NCBI RefSeq assembly: GCF_900176505.1
Contig: NZ_FWYB01000011.1
Span: forward strand, 112,922-176,921
DNA from: Pedobacter nyackensis
GTDB lineage: Bacteria; Bacteroidota; Bacteroidia; Sphingobacteriales; Sphingobacteriaceae
Reading direction: 5' to 3'
Length of the DNA stretch: 64,000 nt
In this document: in pieces, positions 1 to 8,783 of the stretch
Numbering within the stretch: the first letter of the stretch is position 1
Layout: each line of letters begins with the position of its first letter
The notes under the pieces: generated by a model
The model's database searches: none
Seen by the model: only the letters and a program-made list of their open reading frames with translations
Told to the model about the DNA's origin: nothing
Position numbers and translations under genes: made by a program

Positions 1-1011
1 GGTAAGTGAGAATGGGCCAGAGCCTGGTTTTCCTATTTGGCCAGTAATCAGGTTCAGGTTAATCAGGCTCAGGTTCTTATTTACACCAATGGAACTCTGG
101 TTTAAGCCCATGGTCCACATGGTTAAAAAGCTTTTTGCATTGCCTATATAGCTTGCTGCAAGTTCTATTTCTGCTGCAGTAACTCCACAGATTCCGGCAG
201 ACTCTTTTAATGTTCTTTCAAATACTCTGCTCCGATAAGCTTTAAAGCCTTCTGTACGGCGCTCAATAAAATCATGATCGATGTGACCTTTTTCTATAAG
301 TATCCTTCCTATGGCGTGGTTGAGTGTAACGTCGGTCCCTGGATTGATTTGAAGGTGAAGGTCAGCCAGACTACATGAATCCGTTACCCTTGGGTCGGCA
401 ATAATTAGTTTAACTTCAGGGTGAGCAGCTTTATAAGCCTCCACACGACGCCAAAGGATTGGGTGGCACCATGCCGGATTGGCTCCTGTAACAAAAAAGC
501 AATCCGCCAACTCGATATCATCATAACAAATGGGTACACTGTCTTCTCCTAAAGACATTTTATAGGCTGTAACGGCACTGCTCATACACAAGCGCGAATT
601 GGTATCTATATTATTGCTGCCAATAAAGCCTTTAATCAGCTTGTTGATTACATAATACTCTTCAGTGAGGCATTGTCCCGATGCATAAAATGCCACTGAA
701 TCGGGACCGTATTTGTCGATGAATGTCTTAAACACAGCTGCTGTTCTGTTCAAAGCATCATCCCAGCTTACCCTTTGCAAAGGCATACTTTTGCTGTATC
801 TCATTTGGGGATAGAGCAGTCGGTCGCTTTTGTCGTTAACCGTGTATTGTAGGTTAAGGCCTTTGCTGCAAAGCATGCCATGGTTAACCGGGTGATCCTT
901 ATCGCCTTCAACAGCTATGTTTTTGTTCTTATCCAGTGTTATCTTTACGCCACAGCCCACCCCGCAATAGCAGCAGGTACTTGTGTATGTTTTATTTCTG
1001 TGCGCTGGCAT
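1..1011 (-). CDS. Assimilatory-type nitrate reductase, molybdopterin catalytic subunit (3' end cut by window)
   Basis: Only the first 337 residues are in the window; the gene continues past the left edge. The N-terminus starts MPAHRNKTYTSTCCYCGVGC and carries the [4Fe-4S] pattern of the NasA/NarB/NapA family, C13-x2-C16-x3-C20-x27-C48. The segment NSRLCMSSA, near residue 142, matches the cysteine that binds molybdenum in periplasmic and assimilatory nitrate reductases. There is no twin-arginine signal, so the enzyme should be cytoplasmic and reduce nitrate to nitrite. The ATG at 1011 lies 22 bp after narK and is the last visible gene of the nirB operon. A formate dehydrogenase alpha subunit shares this fold, but its active-site residue is usually Sec or Cys in another context, and the neighbours favour nitrate. 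The cut C-terminus hides any BFD-like domain. Confidence 0.9.
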   Translation of the reverse strand, partial: MPAHRNKTYTSTCCYCGVGCGVKITLDKNKNIAVEGDKDHPVNHGMLCSKGLNLQYTVNDKSDRLLYPQMRYSKSMPLQRVSWDDALNRTAAVFKTFIDKYGPDSVAFYASGQCLTEEYYVINKLIKGFIGSNNIDTNSRLCMSSAVTAYKMSLGEDSVPICYDDIELADCFFVTGANPAWCHPILWRRVEAYKAAHPEVKLIIADPRVTDSCSLADLHLQINPGTDVTLNHAIGRILIEKGHIDHDFIERRTEGFKAYRSRVFERTLKESAGICGVTAAEIELAASYIGNAKSFLTMWTMGLNQSSIGVNKNLSLINLNLITGQIGKPGSGPFSLT

Positions 1012-1033
1012 AAATTGATTCTTAATGTTTGTA

Positions 1034-2344
1034 TTAAGCTTGTTGTAACTCTGGTATGATGGCTTCTGTCTTCTCTGCTTCTTTAACCTGGAATTTGGTG
1101 ATAAACACAAGTAAACCTATAATCGCTACGCCAATCCCAATGTAATGGAAGGCATCGGCGTAGGTGAGGTGTTCTGATTTGAACAGGAAGCCCACCAGCA
1201 TTGCGCCAATGTTACCGCCTGCGCCTACAATACCGCTTACCGTTCCAATAGAATTTTTATTGATGAATGGTACGATGCCGTAAGTCCCTCCATTGGCCAT
1301 TTTCAGGAAGAGTGCAAAGAATAGCATAGCTATTATGGCCATAGTTAGTGAATGTGTGTGTGCGAAAAGGCTAATTCCTACGCCTTCCAACACGAGTAAA
1401 CCTCCTAGTAGTATTCCTTTTCCCCTAAGCCCGTATGATTTGCCTACTTTATCACTCACATATCCCCCAAGTGCTCTTGCAAAAATGTTCATCCCGCCAA
1501 ATATGCTGGCCATGGCTCCGGCCATGATCATCGATGCGCCAAACTGATCTGTAAAAAAGGTGGCTGCTACATTGTCTACGGTAATCTCAATGCCAAAACA
1601 GGCAGCATAGGCAAGCGCAAGGACCCAGGTACGGTAATCTTTTAGGGCGGTTACAAAAGAACCTTTTTTCGCTGTTTTAACGTTCGACTGTTCCAGGTCT
1701 TTAAAGTTTCCTGCAGGGGTGTCTTTAGTGTATTTGTAATAAATGAAAGCCATGATCAGTAGGATTATTCCCGGAACAACCATCGCTAAGCGCCAGGAGT
1801 CGGCCTGGTTCACAAATCCTAATCCGGCAAACCCAGCTGCAATAAGCGGCATAATTAAATTGGTAACTCCACCGCCCAGGTTGCCCCAACCTCCGGTTAC
1901 TGCATTGGCTGTGCCCACCACATTGGGTGCAAACATCATTGAGGTGTGAAACTGAGTGATGACAAATGAGGCGCCAATAATTCCGATAACAAAGCGGAAT
2001 AATAAAAAGCTTTCATAGCTGTTGCTTAGCCCAATACACATTACAGGAATAGAGCCCACTGCAAGCAGTATGGTGTAGGATAAACGGGGGCCTAAAGTAT
2101 CGCAGAGTTTTCCAATAATTAAGCGGGCAATAATTGTAGCTGAAACGGAGGCAATGATGATGTTGCCAATTTCACTTTTACTCAAATGCAACTGTTCCCG
2201 AATCAGTGGCATTAAGGGGGCAACTCCAAACCAACCAAAGAAGCAGAAAAAGAAGGTCACCCATGTGATATGAAAGGTTCGCATTTGAATGCCCTTGGCT
2301 GAAAAGATGTTTAGTTTACTTAGTGGTTTAAAGTCAGCAGTCAT
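1034..2344 (-). CDS. narK: NarK-type nitrate/nitrite MFS transporter
   Basis: This 436-residue protein has about 12 hydrophobic segments and moves nitrate in, or exchanges nitrate and nitrite, across the inner membrane. Two nitrate-signature loops typical of the NNP family are visible: GGWGNLGGGVTN in the first half and GAGGNIGAML in the second. An arginine in the first half (LLFRFVIG region) is where the family places a substrate-binding residue. The gene lies between moeA (60 bp upstream) and the nitrate reductase (22 bp downstream), so import and reduction are probably co-transcribed. The length is normal for single-domain NarK proteins. Confidence 0.92.
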   Translation of the reverse strand: MTADFKPLSKLNIFSAKGIQMRTFHITWVTFFFCFFGWFGVAPLMPLIREQLHLSKSEIGNIIIASVSATIIARLIIGKLCDTLGPRLSYTILLAVGSIPVMCIGLSNSYESFLLFRFVIGIIGASFVITQFHTSMMFAPNVVGTANAVTGGWGNLGGGVTNLIMPLIAAGFAGLGFVNQADSWRLAMVVPGIILLIMAFIYYKYTKDTPAGNFKDLEQSNVKTAKKGSFVTALKDYRTWVLALAYAACFGIEITVDNVAATFFTDQFGASMIMAGAMASIFGGMNIFARALGGYVSDKVGKSYGLRGKGILLGGLLVLEGVGISLFAHTHSLTMAIIAMLFFALFLKMANGGTYGIVPFINKNSIGTVSGIVGAGGNIGAMLVGFLFKSEHLTYADAFHYIGIGVAIIGLLVFITKFQVKEAEKTEAIIPELQQA

Positions 2345-2404
2345 GTTGGTTTAGGTTAAGGTTCTAAAATGATTGATTATGGCGCCGTTTTTTGCTTATA
2401 ATGG

Positions 2405-3601
2405 TTATTTGAAATAATTGTTAAATGGATAGAAATTGATGATGTCATTTTTATTTAGTTGCGCTGAGACTGCCGGCTGCATGGCGAGCCCATTGGCATT
2501 TATGCAAGAAGTAACATCACCTGAGCCATTGAAGGGTAAGAGGTTTAGTCCGCCACAAAGCCCTGTGCTTACAGGGAAAAACTCTGTTAACGGGTGTTTT
2601 TTAATTCTGCTTTCCAAAAGTGGAATGGTTTGAAAAGGTCTGCTTTCAAATCCAAAGCACAGGTATAGGTAATGTTCAACAAAAATGGTAAATGTGGTAA
2701 GGCAGGAAAGTGGGTTACCAGGTAAGGCGAAAACAATTGTTCCGGAAGGTGTTTTTCCTACCAGTAAGGGTTTGCCTGGACGAATACTTACTTTGTGGAA
2801 TAGTATTTTGACGCCTAGTTCGCGAAGTGCAGCAGGTACATGATCGGCATCGCCAGCTGAAACAGCTCCGTTGATGATAACCAGATCGGCTTCCAGCGCA
2901 GCTGTTAATGTGGTAGTCAGCTTAGCTTTATCGTCACTCACATGTTCGCATAAAACAGGTTGTATTTTCCATTGTTCAAAAAGCGATTTTAAAAGGTACT
3001 GGTTGCTGTTGCGAATCTGAAAAGGATGGAGCGTGGCGTTGGGGCTAACGACTTCATCACCAGTGGTCACAATAGCTACTTTTGGTAAGGCGTAGGCCTG
3101 CAGGGTGGCTTTACCAACGGTTGTTAATAAACTTATCACCTGAGGTGTACATCTTAGGGCTGAGGAGAGGAGTAATGTTCCTTTTTGAGTGTCTTCCCCT
3201 TGTTGCGCAATATTCTGATAACTTTTAATTGCGTTTGCGTGCAAAACAACTTTGTCGCCAAATTCTTCTGCATCTTCTCTTCTGATAATGATACTTGCAG
3301 TTTCTGGGGTTGCCGAACCTGTCATTATTTTATAACAGGCACCGGAAACCAAGGGGTGTTTAGCCGGCTGACCAGTAAAGATGGTGTCTATGATGCTATA
3401 TTTTCTGATGCCTTTTTCCCAGTCACTTTCCATGATGGCATAGCCATCCATTGCAGCTCTGTTAAAAGGTGGATAATCGCGGTCTGCATAAATGTTTTCC
3501 GCCAGTATTCTTCCGTTGGCTTCTTCCAGGTTAATGGTTTCCTTTTTAAAAGGAGTGGAGATGTTGGAGATGATTTCAATAGCTTCTTCAAAAGTCTTCA
3601 T
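2405..3601 (-). CDS. moeA: Molybdopterin molybdenumtransferase MoeA
   Basis: This 398-residue cytoplasmic enzyme inserts molybdate into adenylated molybdopterin, the last step of Mo-cofactor assembly. Family motifs seen are NRAAMDGYAI near residue 50, TTGDEVV near 178, NGAVSAGDADHVP near 245 (the family usually has SGGVSVGDYD here) and ALPGNPLSC near 290. The order is the N-terminal MoeA domain, a MoCF-binding domain, then a C-terminal beta domain. The start lies 1 bp from the end of the MoaC-MoaB fusion, so the two are almost certainly translated from one message. Its product feeds the nitrate reductase encoded downstream. Confidence 0.93.
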   Translation of the reverse strand: MKTFEEAIEIISNISTPFKKETINLEEANGRILAENIYADRDYPPFNRAAMDGYAIMESDWEKGIRKYSIIDTIFTGQPAKHPLVSGACYKIMTGSATPETASIIIRREDAEEFGDKVVLHANAIKSYQNIAQQGEDTQKGTLLLSSALRCTPQVISLLTTVGKATLQAYALPKVAIVTTGDEVVSPNATLHPFQIRNSNQYLLKSLFEQWKIQPVLCEHVSDDKAKLTTTLTAALEADLVIINGAVSAGDADHVPAALRELGVKILFHKVSIRPGKPLLVGKTPSGTIVFALPGNPLSCLTTFTIFVEHYLYLCFGFESRPFQTIPLLESRIKKHPLTEFFPVSTGLCGGLNLLPFNGSGDVTSCINANGLAMQPAVSAQLNKNDIINFYPFNNYFK

Positions 3602-3602
3602 A

Positions 3603-4517
3603 TTAATGCCCTCCTCCCTTCATCATTTTTCGGGCATGGAATATGCCGGGTAATACTGCTTCCAGAGATTCTCTTGCGCCATCCGTGCTGCCTGGAAGGG
3701 TAAGGACCAGGGTATTTGATATTGATCCCGCTACCGCGCGGCTCATCATAGCCATAGGCGTGCGCATTTGTCCGAAATTGCGCATGGCTTCGGTAATGCC
3801 ATCTGCATCGCGCTCCAGTATTTCTGATACTGCAGTTACTGTATTGTCGCGGGGACCTAATCCGGTTCCTCCTGTAGTGAATATAAAATGAACATCTTCG
3901 GCTACCCATTTTAACAGTTGTTGCTGGATGAGTTCTTTATCGTCTGCAACGATTTCATAGGCTGCTACTTTTGCGTTTACCTGCTCCAGCATTTGTCTGA
4001 TCATCACCCCGCTTTTATCTTCTCGTTTCCCCGCGGCGGTTGAGTCGGAGCATACCAAAATGGCGCAAACAGGAGGGGTTGAAAAATATTTTTTGCGGTC
4101 GCTTTTGCCACCTGTTTTTTGTAATAGTTTAATGCCTCCGATCTCCAGGGTGGTGTCAACGGGTTTAAGCATATCGTAAATTTCTAAAGCTGCTATAGAA
4201 ACTGCGGTTAGCATTTCCATTTCAATACCTGTTCTTCCTATAGATTTGGCGTTTCCGCTAATCGTGATTCCTGGTCTTTCTGTGTCATTGATCTCGAAGC
4301 TGATGTCCATGCCATCTATAGTTACCGGGTGGCAATGTGGGAGCAGCTGAGGGGTAAGCTTAGCGCCTAAAAATCCGGCGGCTCTGGCTACATCAAACAG
4401 ATTGCCTTTAGGTAATTCATTATTTCTGATTAAGGCGATGGTTTCTATTGTGCAATAAATCACCGCTACAGCATGTGCTGTTCTTAATGTAATCTGTTTA
4501 CCGGTGATATCGCGCAT
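3603..4517 (-). CDS. moaCB: Bifunctional MoaC-MoaB/MogA fusion, molybdenum cofactor biosynthesis
   Basis: This 304-residue protein joins two enzymes. Residues 1 to about 145 are MoaC (cyclic pyranopterin monophosphate synthase accessory protein): GAKLTP with K53, LPHCHPV at 60-65, GIEMEMLTAVS near 97-107, and TGGKS with K138 as the second conserved lysine. Residues from about 150 are a MoaB/MogA molybdopterin adenylyltransferase-type domain, with TTGGTGLGPRD and LPGST motifs. One chain thus holds an early and a late step of the pathway. It sits 3 bp after the MoeB-like gene and 1 bp before moeA. MoaC/MoaB fusions are known in Bacteroidota. MoaA, MoaD and MoaE are not visible here. Confidence 0.93.
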   Translation of the reverse strand: MRDITGKQITLRTAHAVAVIYCTIETIALIRNNELPKGNLFDVARAAGFLGAKLTPQLLPHCHPVTIDGMDISFEINDTERPGITISGNAKSIGRTGIEMEMLTAVSIAALEIYDMLKPVDTTLEIGGIKLLQKTGGKSDRKKYFSTPPVCAILVCSDSTAAGKREDKSGVMIRQMLEQVNAKVAAYEIVADDKELIQQQLLKWVAEDVHFIFTTGGTGLGPRDNTVTAVSEILERDADGITEAMRNFGQMRTPMAMMSRAVAGSISNTLVLTLPGSTDGARESLEAVLPGIFHARKMMKGGGH

Positions 4518-4520
4518 GGG

Positions 4521-5597
4521 TCAGAGTTTTTGAATTTGGTAATTGAGATTTGTTATGTCGTTGAAATTTGTTATTCCATTTTTTAGACTGAATGCATTTT
4601 TATAGCCATTTGCCCGTAGCCATTTGGCTGCCTGCAAACTTCTAACTCCGGTTTCACAGTAGAAGTAAAAATGCTGCGTGAAAGCAAATCTGTTTAAATC
4701 AAGTAGTTTTAGTTCTGGTAATGGAATGTGCTTGCCGCCTATATTTTGAATTGCTCTTTCTGCTGCAGTTCTCACATCGATCACCTCAATGCCTATCGTC
4801 TGTGTCTTTCCTGCAAACTCTTCCGCTGTCAGTTCAATAGTTTTTTGTAAAGTGTTAAACCTGGAAATGCTTTTGTTGGCCGAAAATTTATTCGGGTAAT
4901 AGGTGGTAAAGGTTGTCTGATTGTTCAACGACTCGAAAGACAGTAGTTTTCCGATTAATACATCCTCCTGTTGCAAGATGATTTTTATAACCTCATTAGC
5001 CATCATGGTTCCAATGATATTGGTTGTAATCATGTAAGCGCCAGTGTCTGCGCATGAAGGGATACCTGCTTCCTGGTCAGGTTCTGGGAAAAGACAACGA
5101 AGTGTTGCCGATTTTTGATAGTTGAATACTGTTAGGTGTCCGTCACTTTGGAAAATAGCCCCATAAACCAAGGGTTTGTTTTTTATTACACAGGCGTCAT
5201 TGATTAAATACCTTGCATGAAAATTGTCAGTAGCATCTACGATAATATCATATGGTTCAATCAGTGTTAAAATGTTCTCTTCGTTCACAAAAAAGCAATG
5301 TTCATGATAAAGCAGGTAAGGGTTTTTAAGCCTGAGTGAATTGATTGCAATGGTTGTTTTAGACTTTCCGGTATCCGCATAATTAAAAAGCGTTTGCCTC
5401 GAAATATTTGAAGTGCTGATGATGTCTCCATCGGCAATGCCGATATTTCCTATTCCGGCAGCAGTCAGCGCTGTAAGACATGGGCAACCTAGTCCTCCTG
5501 CACCTATTACAAGAACCTTTGCACTGTTCAGCTTATGCTGACCAGTCATGGCTATAAAGTCTAACTTTAAATGACTCTTGTAATAGTTCTTGTTCAT
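4521..5597 (-). CDS. moeB: ThiF/MoeB-type E1-like adenylyltransferase with C-terminal rhodanese domain
   Basis: I chose the ATG at 5597 (MNKNYYKSHLKLDF, 358 residues) over an upstream start at 5696, because the family domain begins here and the longer form would overlap nirD by 67 bp. Residues about 25-240 form the E1-like fold, with VLVIGAGGLGCP nucleotide-binding loop and DATDNFHARYLIND. Residues about 260-358 form a rhodanese domain, with VIDVRTAAER and the loop YCETGVRS holding the candidate sulfur-carrying cysteine. By family it activates the MoaD C-terminus and passes sulfur to it. The zinc cysteines of E. coli MoeB are mostly missing: CYRC reads TLRC, and no second CxxC is present. Confidence 0.87.
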   Translation of the reverse strand: MNKNYYKSHLKLDFIAMTGQHKLNSAKVLVIGAGGLGCPCLTALTAAGIGNIGIADGDIISTSNISRQTLFNYADTGKSKTTIAINSLRLKNPYLLYHEHCFFVNEENILTLIEPYDIIVDATDNFHARYLINDACVIKNKPLVYGAIFQSDGHLTVFNYQKSATLRCLFPEPDQEAGIPSCADTGAYMITTNIIGTMMANEVIKIILQQEDVLIGKLLSFESLNNQTTFTTYYPNKFSANKSISRFNTLQKTIELTAEEFAGKTQTIGIEVIDVRTAAERAIQNIGGKHIPLPELKLLDLNRFAFTQHFYFYCETGVRSLQAAKWLRANGYKNAFSLKNGITNFNDITNLNYQIQKL

Positions 5598-5629
5598 GCT
5601 CAAACGATCTTTTTTGTTACAATTTGTGC

Positions 5630-5974
5630 TTAGTTCTTTAGGCCTATATATACTAGTCCATTCTCTATTTTTACCGGATATGTTTGTATCGCACATTCAT
5701 CCCCACTGAGGCATTCGCCTGTTGCCAGTGAAAAGGTTTTTTTATGAAAGGGACAGGCTATCTTAGGATCTTCTCCTGAGGACCCGATCATTCCACGACT
5801 TAGGGCCATTTGCTGGCGGTGTGGACAAAGATTTTGCGTAGCATACCATTCATTTCGGCGGGTAAAGTAAAACAGTGCAATTTGATCATCTCCACATTTC
5901 ACACATACTCCACCATTCTCTACCGCATCCTCTACGCGGCAGGCTGCAAACCAGTTTGTTGTTGTTTCTATCAT
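5630..5974 (-). CDS. nirD: Nitrite reductase (NADH) small subunit NirD, Rieske-type
   Basis: This 114-residue Rieske-fold protein is the partner of NirB. Unlike E. coli NirD, which has lost the cluster ligands, it keeps a full [2Fe-2S] set: C50-x-H52 in NLCPHRQ and C74-x2-H77 in ACPFHKK. It could therefore carry electrons itself. The gene follows nirB by 17 bp and precedes the MoeB-like gene by 32 bp. The length is normal. A general Rieske ferredoxin is possible by sequence alone, but the position directly behind nirB makes NirD the best call. Confidence 0.9.
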   Translation of the reverse strand: MIETTTNWFAACRVEDAVENGGVCVKCGDDQIALFYFTRRNEWYATQNLCPHRQQMALSRGMIGSSGEDPKIACPFHKKTFSLATGECLSGDECAIQTYPVKIENGLVYIGLKN

Positions 5975-5991
5975 GATTTCTGTCTTTGGGG

Positions 5992-8505
5992 TTAAGCTAA
6001 TGTCCAGTCAGCTGCTTTTTTCTGACCGCGCATCTCATCAAATTTTACACTAGGATCTTTTTCTTCTGGTGCATTTACAAAGTGATTAAATCGTTTTCTG
6101 ATTTCCGGGTCTTCAATGGCTGTTTTCCATTCGCATTGGTAGCTGTCTACCAGCGCCTGCATTTCCAGCTCCCATTGTTCTGCCATGCCCAGGCTATCAT
6201 TTACAACCACATTTCGTAAGTATTCCATGCCGCCTTCCATCTTGTTCAGCCATGGAGCGGTCCGCGTTAAAGGATCGGCGGTGCGGATGTAAAACATTAA
6301 AAAGCGGTCAATGTATTTAATGCAGGTGTCGCTATCCACATCAGCAGCAAGTAATAGGGCATGCTGCGGTTTGCTGCCTCCATTGCCGCATACATATAGG
6401 TTCCAACCTTTTTCTGTGGCTATAATTCCAAAATCTTTGCTTTGTGCTTCAGCGCATTCCCGGATGCAGCCACTAACGGCTGATTTTAATTTGTGAGGTG
6501 CGCGCAGTCCTCTGTAACGCTCTTCTATTCTGATGGCGTAGCTAACACTATCATGTAAGCCGAATCTGCACCAGGTGCTGCCAACGCAACTTTTTACGGT
6601 GCGTAAGGCTTTGCCATAAGCGTGCCCGCTTTCAAAACCAGCAGCTATTAGTTCTTCCCATATTAAGGGAAGGTCACTTAGGTGTGCGCCAAACATATCT
6701 ATACGTTGTCCGCCGGTTATTTTGGTGTAAAGGCCGTATTTTTCTGCAACCTGACCTATAACAACTAGTTTCTCGGGAGTAATCTCTCCTCCCGGGATAC
6801 GTGGAACCACAGAGTAGGTGCCTCCTTTTTGTATATTAGCTAAAAAGCGGTCGTTACTGTCCTGGGCGGTATCATTACCTTTTTTAAGAATCATGTCATT
6901 CCACAGACTCGCTAGAAGCGATGATACCAATGGTTTGCAAACTTCGCAACCATCTCCTTTGCCCAGATTATCCAGTACTTGCTCGTAACTTTTTAGGTTA
7001 TGTATTTTTATCAGATCATAAAGTTCCTGTCTGCTTAAATGAAAGTGCTCGCAAACTACATTTCTAACGTATTTGCCATTTTGTTTCATGGTATGCAACA
7101 TGAGGTCTTTTACCATAGGTATGCATCCGCCACATCCTGTTCCTGCTTTTGTGCATTTCTTCAATGCGTCAACTGATTCGCAACCATCTTCATTCACTGC
7201 ATTACAGATTGTGCCTTTTGATATGCCTTCACAGCTGCAGATTAGCGCGTCGTCCGGAAGTCCTGCCAGTCCTGCGTTTTCTGTTTGGGAGCTGCCGCCT
7301 CTTGAACCTAGAATAAGGTCTTCAGGGTTGGGTGAGAGTAATATTTTGTTATTTACAGTTTGGAGCAACATGTTGTAAGCTTCAGCTTCTCCGATCAATA
7401 TCCCGCCAAGTAGTTGTTTTCCATCATTGCTGATGTTGATGCGCTTATATATGCCTTTATGACTGTCTTCAAAAATAATAGATCTTGCATCCGGTTCTGT
7501 TGTGAAAGGGTCTCCAAAACTTGCCACATCCACACCAATCAATTTTAGCTTAGTGCTCATGTCAAAACCTTTGAAGGTTTTGTTATCGTCACACAGTTTA
7601 GCTGCTGCTACCTCGGCCATTTCGTAACCCGGGGCAATTAATCCATAAATGTTATGATCAAAGAGAGCGCACTCGCCTATGGCAAAAACTGCGGGATCAC
7701 TGGTTTGCATATATTCATTTACAATAATCCCGCCTCTTGTTCCTACTTCAATACCCGAAAGTTTAGCTAATTCATCTCTTGGTCTTATTCCGGCAGAGAT
7801 AACCAGCATATCTGTTTTTAATTCACTGCCATCATTAAATTTTAATGAGCTTATGCGGTCTGTGCCTTCAATACTGCTTGTCCCTTTATTGGTGTAGATG
7901 TTCAGGCCTAATGCTTTAAGTTTGCTTTGCAGCATTCCGCTTCCGGCGCTGTCAATTTGCCTGGGCATTAAACGAGGCGCAAATTCTATTACGTTTGTTT
8001 CTTCAAGGTTTAAGTCTATCAAGGCTTTTGCTGCCTCGAGGCCTAGTAATCCCCCTCCTAATACAGCACCTGTTTTAGCATAAGCTGTATAATTTTTGAT
8101 CAAATTAAGGTCTTCGATTGTTCGATATACAAAAACGCCTTCTTTATCTATGCCAGGGATATCAGGTACAAAAGGAGCAGAGCCTGTAGCAATAATTAAA
8201 TAATCGTAGGTTACTGTAAGACCTTTTGAAGAGTGTATTGTTTTATTGTCCCTGTCTATTTCTTTTACAGGGTCATTTAGATAAAGTGTTATTCCTTGTT
8301 CCGCATACCAGGTTTCTGTAGACAAAGATAAGTCGTCTGCAGATTTTCCGTTGAAGTATTCGCTTAGATGGACTCTATCATATGCCCTTCTTGGCTCTTC
8401 TCCGAAAATTATGAGGTCGAAATCGTTTGATTTGCTTATTATTTTTTCACAAAACTTATATCCGACCATTCCATTTCCAATTATGACTATTTTTTTGTGT
8501 TTCAT
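5992..8505 (-). CDS. nirB: Nitrite reductase [NAD(P)H] large subunit NirB
   Basis: This 837-residue cytoplasmic enzyme reduces nitrite to ammonium with siroheme and NAD(P)H. The domain order is: FAD/NAD-binding oxidoreductase (IIGNGMVGYKF near residue 8, AVLGGGLLGLEAAK near 147); two BFD-like regions, the first cysteine-rich (CSCEG, then GTGCGGC, about 421-460) and the second with GCEVCKPL; then the siroheme/[4Fe-4S] part with C-x5-C in SCVGSTWC (about 640-646) and C-x3-C in GCIREC (about 679-683). All cluster ligands look intact. It is the first gene of the minus-strand operon, with a promoter-like site upstream. The divergent cobA makes a precursor of its siroheme. Confidence 0.95.
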   Translation of the reverse strand: MKHKKIVIIGNGMVGYKFCEKIISKSNDFDLIIFGEEPRRAYDRVHLSEYFNGKSADDLSLSTETWYAEQGITLYLNDPVKEIDRDNKTIHSSKGLTVTYDYLIIATGSAPFVPDIPGIDKEGVFVYRTIEDLNLIKNYTAYAKTGAVLGGGLLGLEAAKALIDLNLEETNVIEFAPRLMPRQIDSAGSGMLQSKLKALGLNIYTNKGTSSIEGTDRISSLKFNDGSELKTDMLVISAGIRPRDELAKLSGIEVGTRGGIIVNEYMQTSDPAVFAIGECALFDHNIYGLIAPGYEMAEVAAAKLCDDNKTFKGFDMSTKLKLIGVDVASFGDPFTTEPDARSIIFEDSHKGIYKRINISNDGKQLLGGILIGEAEAYNMLLQTVNNKILLSPNPEDLILGSRGGSSQTENAGLAGLPDDALICSCEGISKGTICNAVNEDGCESVDALKKCTKAGTGCGGCIPMVKDLMLHTMKQNGKYVRNVVCEHFHLSRQELYDLIKIHNLKSYEQVLDNLGKGDGCEVCKPLVSSLLASLWNDMILKKGNDTAQDSNDRFLANIQKGGTYSVVPRIPGGEITPEKLVVIGQVAEKYGLYTKITGGQRIDMFGAHLSDLPLIWEELIAAGFESGHAYGKALRTVKSCVGSTWCRFGLHDSVSYAIRIEERYRGLRAPHKLKSAVSGCIRECAEAQSKDFGIIATEKGWNLYVCGNGGSKPQHALLLAADVDSDTCIKYIDRFLMFYIRTADPLTRTAPWLNKMEGGMEYLRNVVVNDSLGMAEQWELEMQALVDSYQCEWKTAIEDPEIRKRFNHFVNAPEEKDPSVKFDEMRGQKKAADWTLA

Positions 8506-8666
8506 GATCTTAGAATTTTATTATTTTGAGTGTAATTGAATTTGCAATATGGATTGTTGATGTTTTGTTTTGTATTTTAATCTAATTTGTTGTTTTTGTG
8601 CTTTAAATATTTGTATTTATATGGTTTTGTTGGTTGTATTTTGATTTTTGTATTGTTTCTGTTATT

Positions 8667-8698
8667 CAAATGTATGTTTTTGTGAGGTTAAAATCAAA
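8667..8698 (-). promoter_or_regulatory. Predicted Bacteroidetes-type promoter of the nirB operon
   Basis: On the minus strand the site reads TTTG (8698-8695), a 20-bp spacer, then TACATTTG (8674-8667), an exact match to the -33 TTTG / -7 TAnnTTTG consensus. Transcription would start near 8660, giving a leader of about 155 nt before nirB. The 8506-8783 spacer is very AT-rich and shared with cobA. No clear site for cobA was found in it. Confidence 0.55.
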
Positions 8699-8783
8699 AT
8701 AATATGATATTAATCATTGAATAATTTATTTTTCATCGTATTTTTAATTGTTTATATAATTTTTATCAGTTATTTTGTGGAAT

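Noticed and set aside
3185..3703. Plus-strand frame of 172 codons over moeA
   Set aside because: It overlaps a well-supported gene on the other strand, has many Cys/Phe residues and no family pattern.
5597..5696. Longer N-terminus for the MoeB-rhodanese protein
   Set aside because: It would overlap nirD by 67 bp and adds no conserved sequence before the E1-like domain.
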